Under the pieces are notes generated by a model. The model searched no databases. It saw nothing but the letters and a program-made list of their open reading frames with translations, and was not told the origin of the DNA. From positions 1 to 25,612 of the forward strand of contig VHZZ01000001.1 of the NCBI GenBank assembly GCA_009801015.1: a stretch of DNA of 25,612 nt. The letters are read 5' to 3'. This DNA comes from Silene noctiflora. Lineage: Eukaryota > Streptophyta > Magnoliopsida > Caryophyllales > Caryophyllaceae. The first letter of the stretch is position 1. The number at the start of each line of letters is the position of its first letter. The position numbers and the translations under genes were made by a program. Shown piece after piece: positions 9,725 to 18,928 of this stretch.

Positions 9725-10430
9725 TTTTAAGGTAGAAGATTAAGAATTTGGCGTTGTGGTTTCCAATGACTGGGGAGTAACTGTTTAAAAGCATTTCCAA
9801 GCACTTTGTGAGCGTTTCAGTATTCTATGCGTGATAGAGAAATTAATAAGGCACTTCGATAGTGTAAAACCGTCTTATAAAAAACCTGGCGAGTCTTATG
9901 GTAGAACGATTGTCGCATCACACTTGTAGTTATAAATGAACAGTGGAACGTCGTGCATATTCGTAGTATGATGTTAACCGGTTCGTGCTTCTTCAAATTG
10001 TTAGTCTCGCCTATAACCATTACGGCGTTACATGAATTATTATTGCGAAACTAATGCGTGTAACTAAGGTAAATAAGATCATATATAATCCGATCCTTTT
10101 GATAAATGTTACGTAATTATATTTCGTCATACAAGGTATGGACTAGTAGTCCTTACAACTAAAAACTAGAAAAACACATAATAAAGTTTACAAATAGCCA
10201 AATGTCTATATATCCCGACACGAAATCAAATTATTACATCATCAATCCTTCATGAATTTGAATCCAAATGTAGCAGCCATATAAGAGCTCATTGTCCTGC
10301 TCGATAAAACCAAAACCAAAACCAAAACCAAAACCGAATGAATATCACAAATCAAAACACAGCTAAGTTCAACGCTGAATGTCAAATATATGTAAATATG
10401 TTATAGAAGCGACCTCGATGGGGGAATAAC
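9725..10430. other. Intergenic, upstream of B
   Basis: The first about 110 bp still match the promoter of A and E (TTTCCAA near 9797, GAGCGTTTCAGTATTCTATG). Further right is AT-rich DNA with no gene. A short CCAAAA hexamer run, about five units, lies at 10306-10336. Confidence 0.5.
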
Positions 10431-10431
10431 A

Positions 10432-11002
10432 ATTAGACCTGTCAAAACTCGACCTGACCCGAAAACCCGACCCGTCCGACCCGCTTTTTTAGGGTTACAA
10501 ACCCGGTTTTTTCGACCCATGACCCGTTTGACCCGAACCCAAAATGACCCGTTACTTTAGGGGCGAGACCCGACCCGAACGGGTCGACCCGTTGGGTCAA
10601 AGATAAATCAAGATTTTTATTAAAATATTAATATTTNNNNNNNNNNNNNNNNNNNNNNNNNNNNNNNNNNNNNNNNNNNNNNNNNNNNNNNNNNNNNNNN
10701 NNNNNNNNNNNNNNNNNNNNNNNNNNNNNNNNNNNNNNNNNNNNNNNNNNNNNNNNNNNNNNNNNNNNNNNNNNNNNNNNNNNNNNNNNNNNNNNNNNNN
10801 NNNNNNNNNNNNNNNNNNNNNNNNNNNNNNNNNNNNNNNNNNNNNNNNNNNNNNNNNNNNNNNNNNNNNNNNNNNNNNNNNNNNNNNNNNNNNNNNNNNN
10901 NNNNNNNNNNNNNNNNNNNNNNNNNNNNNNNNNNNNNNNNNNNNNNNNNNNNNCCGACCCGACCCGAGACCCAATCTGCCCGACCCGTTTGACAGGTCTA
11001 AT
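10432..11002. mobile_element. GACCCG-word element with 15-bp terminal inverted repeats, holding the gap
   Basis: The termini ATTAGACCTGTCAAA (10432-10446) and TTTGACAGGTCTAAT (10988-11002) are exact inverted repeats. Inside both ends, GACCCG words are reiterated (GACCCGACCCG, ACCCGTTTGACCCG). Flanks AATAACAA and AATAAGAA agree in 7 of 8 positions if the element is cut just inside the TIR, compatible with an old hAT-like 8-bp target duplication. The interior (10637-10953) is unsequenced, probably because the word repeats impede assembly. No coding capacity is visible. Confidence 0.65.
10637..10953. other. Assembly gap, 317 n
   Basis: A run of undetermined bases. It is enclosed within a GACCCG-repeat element, so it is unlikely to hide a gene. 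Confidence 0.95.
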
Positions 11003-11039
11003 AAGAACACATTAGCTTTCCATAATTTTATCAACTAAG

Positions 11040-11853
11040 CTAACTGACATTTGCATTTATCTTCGAAAAACATTTTTGTGTATGTCGTATTAGATATGAG
11101 GTATACCTTTTGAGTTCATCAGCGGTGAGATCGTCAATCTCTTGGTCGAGCAATGCAAGACTCTCCGAATAAGCAGTAAATTTGTTAGAACCATACATCT
11201 GAAGACCAAGTTCTTTAATTTCATTAGTCTTAGGATCATAGGACACCAGCTCTCCAGTGCTTTCCTTACCGAACCTGAGTAATTCCTCGTTCTCTCCTAA
11301 GTATTGCATCGGACCGTCATGGTAAAAGTCGAATAACAAACCAACATTCAAGATTTTGCACCATGAACTCCCTACATTATAGTCTTGTTTCACCCAGATT
11401 TGACAATCGGCTGAAATATCACTTTCGTCGTCCCAGACCATGGATTTCTGAATTAAGGGATTCCATATCAAAATACGGTCTGTCGGGCTAAGATACCCGG
11501 AATCAGAGACGCACAACAAACCATTAACAGACCCCACGAACTTGAAGCAGAACGTCAAATTATGAACAGGTACAACGAAAGGGAAATCCGAGGTGTGAAA
11601 TTTATTTCCTTTTTTTTAACTGAACTAAATCTCGAAAGAGAATATACTGCTCGTCTGATTCTTTGTAGAGAATCAAAGAATTTGTGTCGTTTCGGGAGTA
11701 ATGCTTAACGTGTGCAGCCATAAAAGACGCGGAAACAATGAGGGAATGCCATGATTTGCAAACACAACGACATTTGCCTAAGGTTTTTACAGGAAGGTTT
11801 TTAAGGATTTCGAACCATACGTCTTCAGAGATACATGGATTTACATCTGACAT
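11040..11853 (-). pseudogene. F-box locus C, frameshift plus large internal deletion
   Basis: It starts MSDVNPCISEDVWFEILKNL at 11853 with a full F-box (LPVKTLGKCRCVCKSWHSLI, FMAAHVKHYSRNDTNSL). An A-run at about 11612-11619 (T on plus) holds one base too many, which creates an early stop at 11602. Reading resumes as HTSDFPFVVPVHN, then FVGSVNGLLCVSDSGYLSP and ILIWNPLIQK. There about 130-140 residues of the F-box-associated domain are missing; the frame jumps to the stretch before CQIWVKQD and continues to SKINANVS and stop. The deletion is in frame: removing one base leaves 271 codons. A Helitron-type element sits in its promoter. The homopolymer break could be a sequencing error; the deletion is not, unless assembly collapsed. 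Confidence 0.85.
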
Positions 11854-11910
11854 TATTTTAGTAAATACTAGTACTGAAATGTAACATAGATATACTGAGA
11901 ATATCAATCA

Positions 11911-11922
11911 GAGTATTTAAGT
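11911..11922 (-). promoter_or_regulatory. TATA-like element of F-box C
   Basis: The minus strand reads ACTTAAATACTC, about 60 bp before the C start. It lies on the gene-proximal side of the Helitron insertion, so the core promoter is intact while upstream elements have been pushed away by 568 bp. Confidence 0.45.
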
Positions 11923-11985
11923 TGGAAGATGAAAGATTTCCATGTATTATATGTATTTATGTGGTCTTTTCCTTTTGTTACTCTA

Positions 11986-12553
11986 CTAGTACGGATCCCG
12001 CGCATGCATGCGCGGTATTTATAGATCCTTTATTTTATAGTGTATTATTTATAGATTTTAAATTGACACATCATATATTTTTCATATTTTAATATGAGAA
12101 TAAAAAATTTAAATGGAAAACTAATCAAAAGAATGAAATAAAGTCATGAAATGTGTATTTTAATGAATATTTTTACTATAAAACTAATGATTGCAATTTA
12201 TAAATTTTCTTAAATAATTTTAATGAATTTTTTTGGCATGAAATTAATAATTTCAGTTCATAATTTTTTTTATACGAATTAATTATGTGTTGATTTTTTT
12301 TTTTTTTTATGTAAAATTAATAATATCAGTTATGCGTGTTTCATATTCAAATTCTTAAATTTAGACCAGTTTTGTTTTATTTTAGTTAAATGATTATAAC
12401 TTAGTTCAAAAATATTATAGTGGTTAAAAGTTTAAATCTTAATTAAAAGATAATAATTTTAAAAAAATAAATAATGTATTGTTTCCTTATTTAATCAAAT
12501 TCCTTTTGGAGGGAAAATTTTGTAAGAGTTTTATTCTCTTAGTATATAGGAGA
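11986..12553 (-). mobile_element. Non-autonomous Helitron-type element, 568 bp
   Basis: On the minus strand the element begins TCTCCTATATACTAAGAG and ends with an 18-bp perfect palindrome CCGCGCATGCATGCGCGG, 8 nt, then CTAG. It is inserted between A and T. TC start, subterminal hairpin, CTRR end and AT target are the Helitron hallmarks. There is no target duplication: joining the flanks gives TTACTCTA|TGATGG, which matches the uninterrupted promoter of locus A (TTACTCTATGAGCAGG near 7984), and similar sequence occurs before E and B. The interior is AT-rich without coding capacity. It lies in the duplicated promoter of C. Confidence 0.85.
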
Positions 12554-12936
12554 TGATGGTAGACAGTTAACAAGAATGATTTTGATCGAGAAATTAATAC
12601 GTAATAATTACGCATGAATAATATGATTTGATAATGCGAGACTACACCAAAGGTGGTTAGTGTGAGTGATCTCTTATACCAGTAAAGAAGTAGATTATAT
12701 ATCCGATGTACTACCAGCAATTGTATAGTTTACGTGCATTATAATAAAGTTTTTGAGTTTTTGTTTAAAAAACTATAAGTTTTACTATAAAGCTTTTGAG
12801 TCCATTCACTTAAACATTAAGCTCAAAAAATTACAATAAAACTCAAAAACATTATATATAAGCTTAGTTAAATTTTAATTTCGACCGGAAAAAAATTAAA
12901 ATCTAACTTACAATTTTTAATAAGCTCAGAAAAAAA
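12554..12936. other. Remainder of the C upstream region, AT-rich
   Basis: The first about 60 bp (GTTAACAAGAATGATTTTGATCGAGAAATT) continue the upstream block shared with locus A. Beyond that I see AT-rich DNA with short TTTTGAG words and no gene. Confidence 0.5.
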
Positions 12937-13079
12937 CACAAAAACTTTAAAGAGACGGTCTCTCAATAGCGTTATTGAGAGACCTCTCACATAATAGGGG
13001 AGAGAGTTATTTAAAATCCATTTTTCATGTTATGTCTCCTACTAGATTAGTGGGGGACGGTCTTTCCGAAGACCTACTG
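12937..13079 (-). mobile_element. GAGAGAC-hairpin MITE, copy 1 (inverted)
   Basis: Same family as the copies at 13331 and 18776, in reverse orientation: it starts CACAAAAACTT and ends GACCTACTG. The flanks CAGAAAAAAA and CATAAAAAAA match in 9 of 10 positions, consistent with a 9-10-bp target duplication. The interior is more diverged than in the other two copies, so this is the oldest of the three. Confidence 0.75.
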
Positions 13080-13330
13080 CATAAAAAAATACACATATGC
13101 TCATAAAACAAACATATGATGGTAGGCGGGTCAGAGGCGGGTCGGGCTTGGCTGGGCTGGGATAGTACCGAAAGTAGCGATTACGGGTTCCCTCGTCACA
13201 AAAATAAAAAATTGTTCAATAGTCTTTATAGGGTCCATCCCATTTTCTTTCCATACCAAAATTATTTTCCGCTTTTTAAATTTAGCAAGAAAAAGATGTA
13301 AGCATTCAATGTTACCCCTAGATAATTATT

Positions 13331-13473
13331 CAGTAGGTCTCGTGAGAGACCGTCTCTCACTAATTTAGTGAGAGACATAATAGGAAAATAGAAAAAACAG
13401 TGAGTCCCTCACCCATCATGTGAGAGGTCTCTCAATAACGCTATTGAGAGACCGTCTCTCAGAAGTTTTTGTG
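13331..13473 (+). mobile_element. GAGAGAC-hairpin MITE, copy 2, 143 bp
   Basis: It runs from CAGTAGGTCTCGTGAGAGAC to GAAGTTTTTGTG. Each end folds on itself (TCTCACTAATTTAGTGAGA and CTCAATAACGCTATTGAG, both with GAGAGACCGTCTCTC nearby). The flanks ATAATTATT and ATAATTAAT are 8/9 identical, a 9-bp target duplication. It is nearly identical to 18776-18919. A duplication of that length points to the Mutator superfamily. No coding capacity. Confidence 0.85.
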
Positions 13474-13533
13474 ATAATTAATAATAGTTGTGTATGCAAA
13501 TCATCCCGGGTTACAGGTAGGTGGTATTTTTTT

Positions 13534-13570
13534 ACTCCCTAAGTTCCATAATATAAGTCGTTTTAGATTA
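13534..13570 (+). mobile_element. Stowaway-like MITE end
   Basis: TACTCCCTAAGTTCCATAAT followed by ATAAGTCGTTTTAG is the classic left end of a Tc1/mariner Stowaway element (consensus CTCCCTCCGTTCC). The matching right end is not adjacent; GGAGGGAGTA at about 15043 could be one, but 1.5 kb away. Treat as a partial element. Confidence 0.4.
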
Positions 13571-13689
13571 TTTCACAAGAATTAATAATTTTTTTGTATT
13601 TAAAACTGTTTTGAGTCATTCTCTTCCTGACCATTTAAGAACGCTTATTGAGGTAGTCAACGCGGTTTGAGTCTAGTGAAGAGATGAAA

Positions 13690-13885
13690 CTTGACATGTG
13701 TGCTAGTGGGCTGGTACACCACAACATGGCCCTTCATTCACCTAGACAAGACACGGTTTTAGCACGGCTCAGCATGGTACGACATGTACTAGGTTCGTGC
13801 CATGCCAAACCCTTCATTTAGCCAAGCTCACCGTGCCTTTGCCTAGCACGACACGACCCTTGATTCACCTAGATGTTACAAATTT
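13690..13885. repeat. GC-richer dispersed repeat with CACGACACGACCC words
   Basis: A 200-bp stretch of reiterated words (GCACGGCTCAGCATGG, GTGCCATGCCAAACCC, GCACGACACGACCC) and the phrase CCCTTSATTCACCTAGA near both ends. It resembles the GACCCG and GGGCC word elements elsewhere in the window in style but not in sequence. No TIR identified. Confidence 0.4.
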
Positions 13886-13960
13886 TTCCACTCACTGTCT
13901 CAGTGAATTTTTTTATGTTTGTTTTCTATTGATAAAACAAATATAAAACAAACACAAATT

Positions 13961-14142
13961 CTCATTTAAGACGGATACTATTCGTCATAAGCTTAAGACG
14001 GATCAAATACATACTAAATGACTCTACTTGGTGATAATAAAGACAAAACTTTTGGCATTTCCTAGGCAACAAGTGGGTAGATTTGGTATATTTTGACCCC
14101 GTTTTAAGCTTAAGACGAGTAGTACCGTCTTAAGCAAGACTT
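13961..14142. mobile_element. MITE with TTAAGACGG ends
   Basis: The left end CTCATTTAAGACGGATACTA and right end AGTACCGTCTTAAGCAAGAC form imperfect inverted repeats. A second inner pair (AAGCTTAAGACGGATC at about 13990 and AAGCTTAAGACGAG at about 14106) follows. About 180 bp, no coding capacity, flanks not clean enough to name the target duplication. Confidence 0.55.
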
Positions 14143-14149
14143 GCTAACA

Positions 14150-14880
14150 GTTGTATAGATAGTAGAGGGTAGAGGGTAGAGAGTAGAGAATATCAGAGTA
14201 GTCCAACACTCCAACCCTACTTTATTGTGCTCTTGGGTACAAGGTACAATTTCTCTCTTCTCTAACCTTTTACCCCTTTTACCATTGTTACATTTGTTAA
14301 TCTTTTACTGGGTTTTTGAAATTATGCAGTAAAATTTGATATGAATGCATAAGAACAACTAGTAAGAAAATTTAGAGTAGGGAACAGTTTGGAATTGTAA
14401 TTTTGGATCTATTGTGTTGAACTGAAAACCCCTTTCCTTTTTAACATTATTTTAATCGTTTGTGAGTGCGGTCATAACATGAGACCGTGTAAAAATTTGT
14501 GTTCTATTAGTTGTTCTAAGTGAAATTGTAGTTACTACTACTATTACTTTTAATTGCATGCATTTTAGCTAATATTGTGATGATTTTGAACAAAAAGTAA
14601 ACAATTTGAAGTGACTAGGTTAAAAAAGATTGAATCTTTTTAATTTCTTTGCTGTATGTTTCAACTAGGAATGCAATCTGTTAATTTTTCATGAATTTTT
14701 TATGTGCTTTTCTATGAAAAGTGAAGGAAAAACATGAAATTACTGATAATTTTTTATCTGAGTTTTAGCAAGACAAAAAGATTGAATTTTTTAGTTATTT
14801 CCTTGGTCCCAGTAATTTGGTTACCTTTTTTGATTCTTTGTAAGCTAAGGGGTTTTTCATTCAAAGGTAAACTGGGATCG
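14150..14880. other. Upstream region of F-box D
   Basis: Contains a purine-rich GTAGAGGGTAGAGGGTAGAG run at about 14161 and then pyrimidine-rich sequence (14220-14290) that could be a 5' leader with a donor-like ACAAG|GTACAA at about 14240. Phrases AAAAAGATTGAAT occur three times (about 14627, 14776, 14920). No coding frame that I can support. Confidence 0.4.
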
Positions 14881-15039
14881 AGTGGCGGAGCCAGGCCTCT
14901 TGCCCCATCTGAACAATGAAAAGATTGAATTTTTAACTTGAAATTTTGATTTTATTTTTCTAATTTACTCTATTACACTAGTAGTTTGCCCCCCGCCCGG
15001 ATTTCTCGCCCTCTAGTGTAAAACCCTTGCTCCGCCACT
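14881..15039. mobile_element. Short TIR element with AGTGGCGGAGC ends
   Basis: It begins AGTGGCGGAGCCAGG and ends CTTGCTCCGCCACT, inverted repeats of about 12 bp (with a one-base offset). About 159 bp, non-coding. This end type is common in dispersed plant elements. The phrase GAAAAGATTGAATTTTT lies inside and also just left of it, suggesting it captured or split local sequence. Flanking duplication is not clear. Confidence 0.55.
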
Positions 15040-15214
15040 GATGGAGGGAGTATTTTGATGTGGGATTTATTAAACATGGTATTTCTGTGAAAATTGAAGA
15101 AGAAACAAACTGGTAATTTCTATTACTTATCTTTGTTCTGTTTTTTTCTTTTTTTTTTTGCCTAAAGTGTTGCACACAATTACTTTGACAGTAACATGAT
15201 CATTTCGCTGTGTG

Positions 15215-15490
15215 TTGATATAAGTTTTGAATTGTTAGTAGTCCCTTGTTTTCGGTTAACAGCAATTTGATGCTCATAAGAAACTGGTTTTTATACTCTG
15301 AGAGAAGGTTTCTTGAGAAATTTTTTAATGATTTTATTTGAGTACTTGTCAAAAATGTCTGGCCATAAACTGATATATTACTCCACACTGATTAGATTTG
15401 TAGTTAGAATTCCTAAAACTCATTCCTGTGAAAACCCTATGACATTGTGTCGTGACTATCGTCGTCTCTGTAAACCTGAAAATTTCTCAT
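15215..15490 (+). pseudogene. Relict duplicate of the 5' end of F-box D
   Basis: Collinear with 15748-15985, offset 500-524 bp. Shared landmarks are CCTTGTTTTCGGTT/CCTTGTTTCAGGTT, TTTGATGCTCATAA/TTTGGCGCTCATAA, CTTGTCAAAAATGTC/CTTGTCAAAATGTC (the start codon, here at 15356), CCTGTGAAAACCCT and CTGTAAACC. The F-box coding part is scrambled by small indels and homology stops near 15490, inside the F-box. It is a tandem duplicate that has lost everything downstream, and it now lies in the leader or promoter region of D. Confidence 0.75.
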
Positions 15491-15747
15491 TGTTTCAGTC
15501 TTTTTCTCTTTTATACTTTCATTGATCTTGCTGTTTAGGCTCTAGTAATCCATATTACGAGCCAAAAATACTGCATGCACTTTAGCTGAAGCATCACATA
15601 AACTTCTGTGATATTTTTGGTTTGGCTACTAACTTAATGTGAGGAAGAAAACTGGGATGCTATATTGCCACATTCTATCCACTGAACTGCTTCAGAAAAC
15701 ACGTGTAGACGTGTAGTATCTGCTTGAAGTTTTGATGATTACATCCT

Positions 15748-15875
15748 TTTTTGAGGTTTTGATAGTGCCTTGTTTCAGGTTGATCTCAGTTTGGCGCTCA
15801 TAAATACCACGTCCATACTCAAGAAGAGTTTTCCTAAGAAAAATTGAAGGCGTTTTTGTCAACAAACTTGTCAAA
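15748..15875 (+). promoter_or_regulatory. Leader of F-box D, with acceptor-like site
   Basis: The sequence TGATAGTGCCTTGTTTCAG followed by GTTGATC looks like a splice acceptor about 95 bp before the start codon, so the gene may have a 5' UTR intron. The stretch is duplicated at 15230-15355. Inference only. Confidence 0.3.
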
Positions 15876-17835
15876 ATGTCCGACATAGACAAAGAAATCG
15901 GTGATGAGATTTGGACGGAAATCCTGAAACGCCTTCCTGTGAAAACCCTTGGAAAATGTCGGTGTGTCTGTAAACCATGGGACAATCTAATTGTTTCCAC
16001 GCCTTTTATAACTGCTCACCTCAAGTATTACTCTCAAAATGATGCAAATAGGCTGGTTATGTATAGGCAGTATTCTAACCCCCCTGAGAAACAAGAGCAG
16101 TACACTCTTTTTTTCGATTCAGGCAAAGGTACGGAAGGCGACAACCTTGAGGTACACGATACCTTTACTTGTCCCTTCATGGCTACCAAGACTGGATACC
16201 ATTTTCATGTCGTGGGCTCTGTCAATGGGTTGGTTTGTCTGTCTGATGACCTGTTTAGTTATACTTACGTTGTCCTCCTTTGGAACCCGTTGATCCACAA
16301 ATACATTAAACTTCCCGTCCCCCTTGCTACTTACCAAGTAACCGTAGGTGCATTCATATCTATGTTAGGGTTTGGATATGATTCTAGGACAGGTGATCAC
16401 AAAGTGGTGAGATTGGTTTATGTCCGTGATAAGAAATATTTGGACACGACCCCTCCAAAAGTTGAATTATACTCAGTTCAGGAAAAAAGATGGAGGTGGN
16501 AATCTCAGTGTATGTGATCATGATGGAAAGTTGTCGGTCATGTACTCGCAGCTGAAGGGAGGGTTCAGTGGGAAAGAGATGGAACGGTGTGAAATTTGGG
16601 TGAAGGAAGAATATAGTGTAGGGACGTCTTGGTGTCAAGTGATAAACCTCGATTTGGGCTCTGATATCGGTTTAGGGTGGATTCTGTGTTTGAGGAAGAG
16701 CGGAGATCAGGTACTAGGATTCACCAAAAGAGGAACATTGGTGTCATATGATCCAAGTATGGAACAGTATAAGAGGGTTGGGTTTTGTGGGCGTTGGCGC
16801 TCCTGGTCTACTTGTGACTTTACTGAGAGTCTCCTTCTCCTTGACAAGAAACTTGGAGTAGGTACTTACAAAGACGCTGGTGGGCGCATGAAAAAGAGGC
16901 AAGGCTTGTCATTAACCAAATTGTGTGCATTTCTGTGACAGTACAACTGGTGTGGTTTCTTTGTTGCTTCTTCTGTTGTAATTTTGCTATGTTGTCTGCA
17001 GATTTACTTACAACATTGACTGCTATAGTCTTGCTCAAACTATAGATGAACATGAAGTTGAGGTCGGCGATGGAGATGAAGAAGGTCCAATTGATGATAA
17101 CATGTAAGATGCTTTTTCCCGTTTGCTGAAACGATGTAACTGTGAACTTGTTACTTGAATTGGCAAATCGTTGATAATGGTCTATTGTGAATGTGTGAAC
17201 TTGAATTGAAAGCTGCTTTGTAAAGTTTCCTGTTTTACTTTGCAGCTATCATCAGGGAGGAGTCTTGTTTTGTGAGGCATTAATGAAATTTGGAGGTGGC
17301 AAAGTGACGGGAGACCTCTCGGTGTTGTTATCCCAAACTGGTATGTTATTATCATCTTTATTCCGTATTTTGCCTCTTTGCGGTTTATAAGCTACTTTGT
17401 TTACANATGTTCNTAAATCATATCCCATTGGGTAATNGAAGATAGGGGCTGGTTTTATACAAAGTTAATGTCTTCGCAGTTCATCATTAGACTTCTAATG
17501 TATTTTAGGGTAATCCCAGGACTTTAGTTCTTCCAAAATGGCTACTTTGGGAAAAGACGATAAATCTCTACAAACAGTAACATTATCCCCGTGCCTATAA
17601 AGCTCCTTACCATGGCGGGGTTAATGTGGTTGGGTGTATGCAGCCTTACTCCGATGTTACCAAAACATACTTCACGATAGAATGAAGGGCAACCAGTTTA
17701 TTAAACTATTTTGATGTTTTCATAATAATTTAACCCAAAGACGATAAACCTGTACTTGGTATATTTTCCATCACCCGCCTCAATGCTTAATGTAACTCTA
17801 TATATGTTGTATTCTCATCCTATGCAGGTCTTTGA
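15876..17835 (+). CDS. F-box protein D, split by an n, with extra 3' exons
   Basis: Exon 1 starts MSDIDKEIGDEIWTEILKRL and carries the F-box (LPVKTLGKCRCVCKPWDNLI), then VVGSVNGLVCLSDD, VVLLWNPLIHKYIKLP, MLGFGYDSRTGDHKVVRL and VELYSVQEKRWR. At 16500 an n coincides with a frame change and loss of about 66 residues relative to A; reading resumes at NLSVCDHDGKLSVMY, CEIWVKEE and ESLLLLDKK. Proposed introns: 16923-17001 (weak donor TT|GTGTGC, acceptor TCTGCAG), 17104-17245 (strong AT|GTAAGA, TTTGCAG) and 17341-17827 (ACTG|GTATGT, TATGCAG). These yield an added tail with the acidic run DEHEVEVGDGDEEGPIDDN and then LMKFGGGKVTGDLSVLLSQT, not seen in paralogues. If the n marks collapsed sequence the gene may be intact. 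Probable role: SCF substrate receptor. Confidence 0.6.
16923..17001 (+). other. Proposed intron 1 of F-box D (79 nt)
   Basis: GTGTGC donor (weak) and TTGTCTGCAG acceptor. The following exon 17002-17103 is open in the phase this predicts. If not spliced, translation ends at TGA 16936-16938. Confidence 0.45.
17104..17245 (+). other. Proposed intron 2 of F-box D (142 nt)
   Basis: Donor AT|GTAAGA is close to the plant consensus and TTTTACTTTGCAG is a good acceptor. The next exon (17246-17340) stays open in the right phase. Unspliced, the frame stops at TAA 17105-17107. Confidence 0.55.
17341..17827 (+). other. Proposed intron 3 of F-box D (487 nt)
   Basis: Donor ACTG|GTATGT and acceptor CCTATGCAG. 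Contains ambiguous bases at 17406, 17413 and 17437. The last exon adds two codons before TGA 17833-17835. Confidence 0.4.
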
Positions 17836-18775
17836 AAGCTCAAGTTTAAGAAAGTATCACGTCTGAAGTCTGAGAATGCAGTTTGTAGAATCCATAACCT
17901 TTAGAACTCCTGTTGGTATGTCTGAATATAAAACTATTGTCGGCAGCAATACGCCTGTAATTGACTGTATACTCGTTTTGGCTTACACTTGCCTTTAAGA
18001 CATGTATGAAGATACTACTGGGTTTACCACTCCATTGGTTTTAAGATGCTTGAAAAGGCTAATCTATCTGATTTTTGCAACACTCTCTGTTTTATTTTGA
18101 GCTGAAATATCTTTGCCTGTTTTTACCTTTTGAAGCATTTATTTGTTGTCGATACAGCCCATAGTGAGCTTCTGAACCCTTGCAAACCACTCATGTTTTG
18201 TTGTCGCATCCCAGATGTTATACCATGGTCTAAGTACGGTTTATATGTACTAGAAGGGAAGTAGCAGCGCAGTCATTGTGACTGGTTTTGGTGATTTGCA
18301 TTATGTGTATCTGGTAGCTATCTCTCCGACTGTCCGCCATAGAATTCTGGTAAGGCAATGTGATAATAGGTATATCAGTCATAATATGATCTTATACAGG
18401 CTGCAAAGGTGGCTATATTCGAGTAGAATGCTTTTGATGTAGAATTTGCTTTCAAGTACTGATGGTGCGACGGGTTATAAGTCTCGTGAAAGTAGGCTAG
18501 ATCAATTTCAAGATCATTGTGCCGAATAGTTCAGCTTGCTGTAAGGCACGCTCCTTTCGTTTGATTTTAGTTAATCGAATGAACTTTGTAAATAGATGCA
18601 GATAAGAGATCAATGAATTTACGGAGGGCGTACTTGTTATCTGGATCAACTGACAGTACTTTTCTTATATTAGCCTCGGCGATAGTTTCTTACTGGTTTA
18701 CAGAAATGGAGAAATTCCAAATAACAGCGGAAGTAGGAAAAAGAACACAACGGAATGAAAACATATATCCGAATA
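17836..18775. other. 3' region of F-box D, then intergenic
   Basis: T-rich, non-coding; likely 3' UTR and flank. An open frame at 18613-18813 is short, has no family features and runs into a MITE, so I do not call it. Confidence 0.4.
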
Positions 18776-18919
18776 CAGTTGGTCTCGTGAGAGACCGTCT
18801 CTCACTAATTTAGTGAGAGACATAATAGAAAAATAGAAAAAGCAGTGGGTCCCTCACCCCATCATGTGAGAGGTCTCTCAATAACGCTATTGAGAGACCG
18901 TCTCTCAGAAATTTTTGTG
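18776..18919 (+). mobile_element. GAGAGAC-hairpin MITE, copy 3, 144 bp, perfect 9-bp target duplication
   Basis: It runs from CAGTTGGTCTCGTGAGAGAC to GAAATTTTTGTG. The flanks are identical: ATCCGAATA at 18767-18775 and 18920-18928. It differs from copy 2 at only a few positions, so both are young. The two self-complementary end structures are intact. Size and duplication length suit a Mutator-type MITE. Confidence 0.9.
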
Positions 18920-18928
18920 ATCCGAATA

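Noticed and set aside
10306..10340. CCAAAA hexamer run as telomere-like sequence
   Set aside because: The plant telomere repeat is CCCTAAA; this is a simple-sequence run of five units.
16039..16337. Alternative frames within F-box D exon 1
   Set aside because: Shadows of the F-box frame.
18613..18813. 66-codon plus-strand frame before the MITE
   Set aside because: No family features; its end is formed by the MITE itself.
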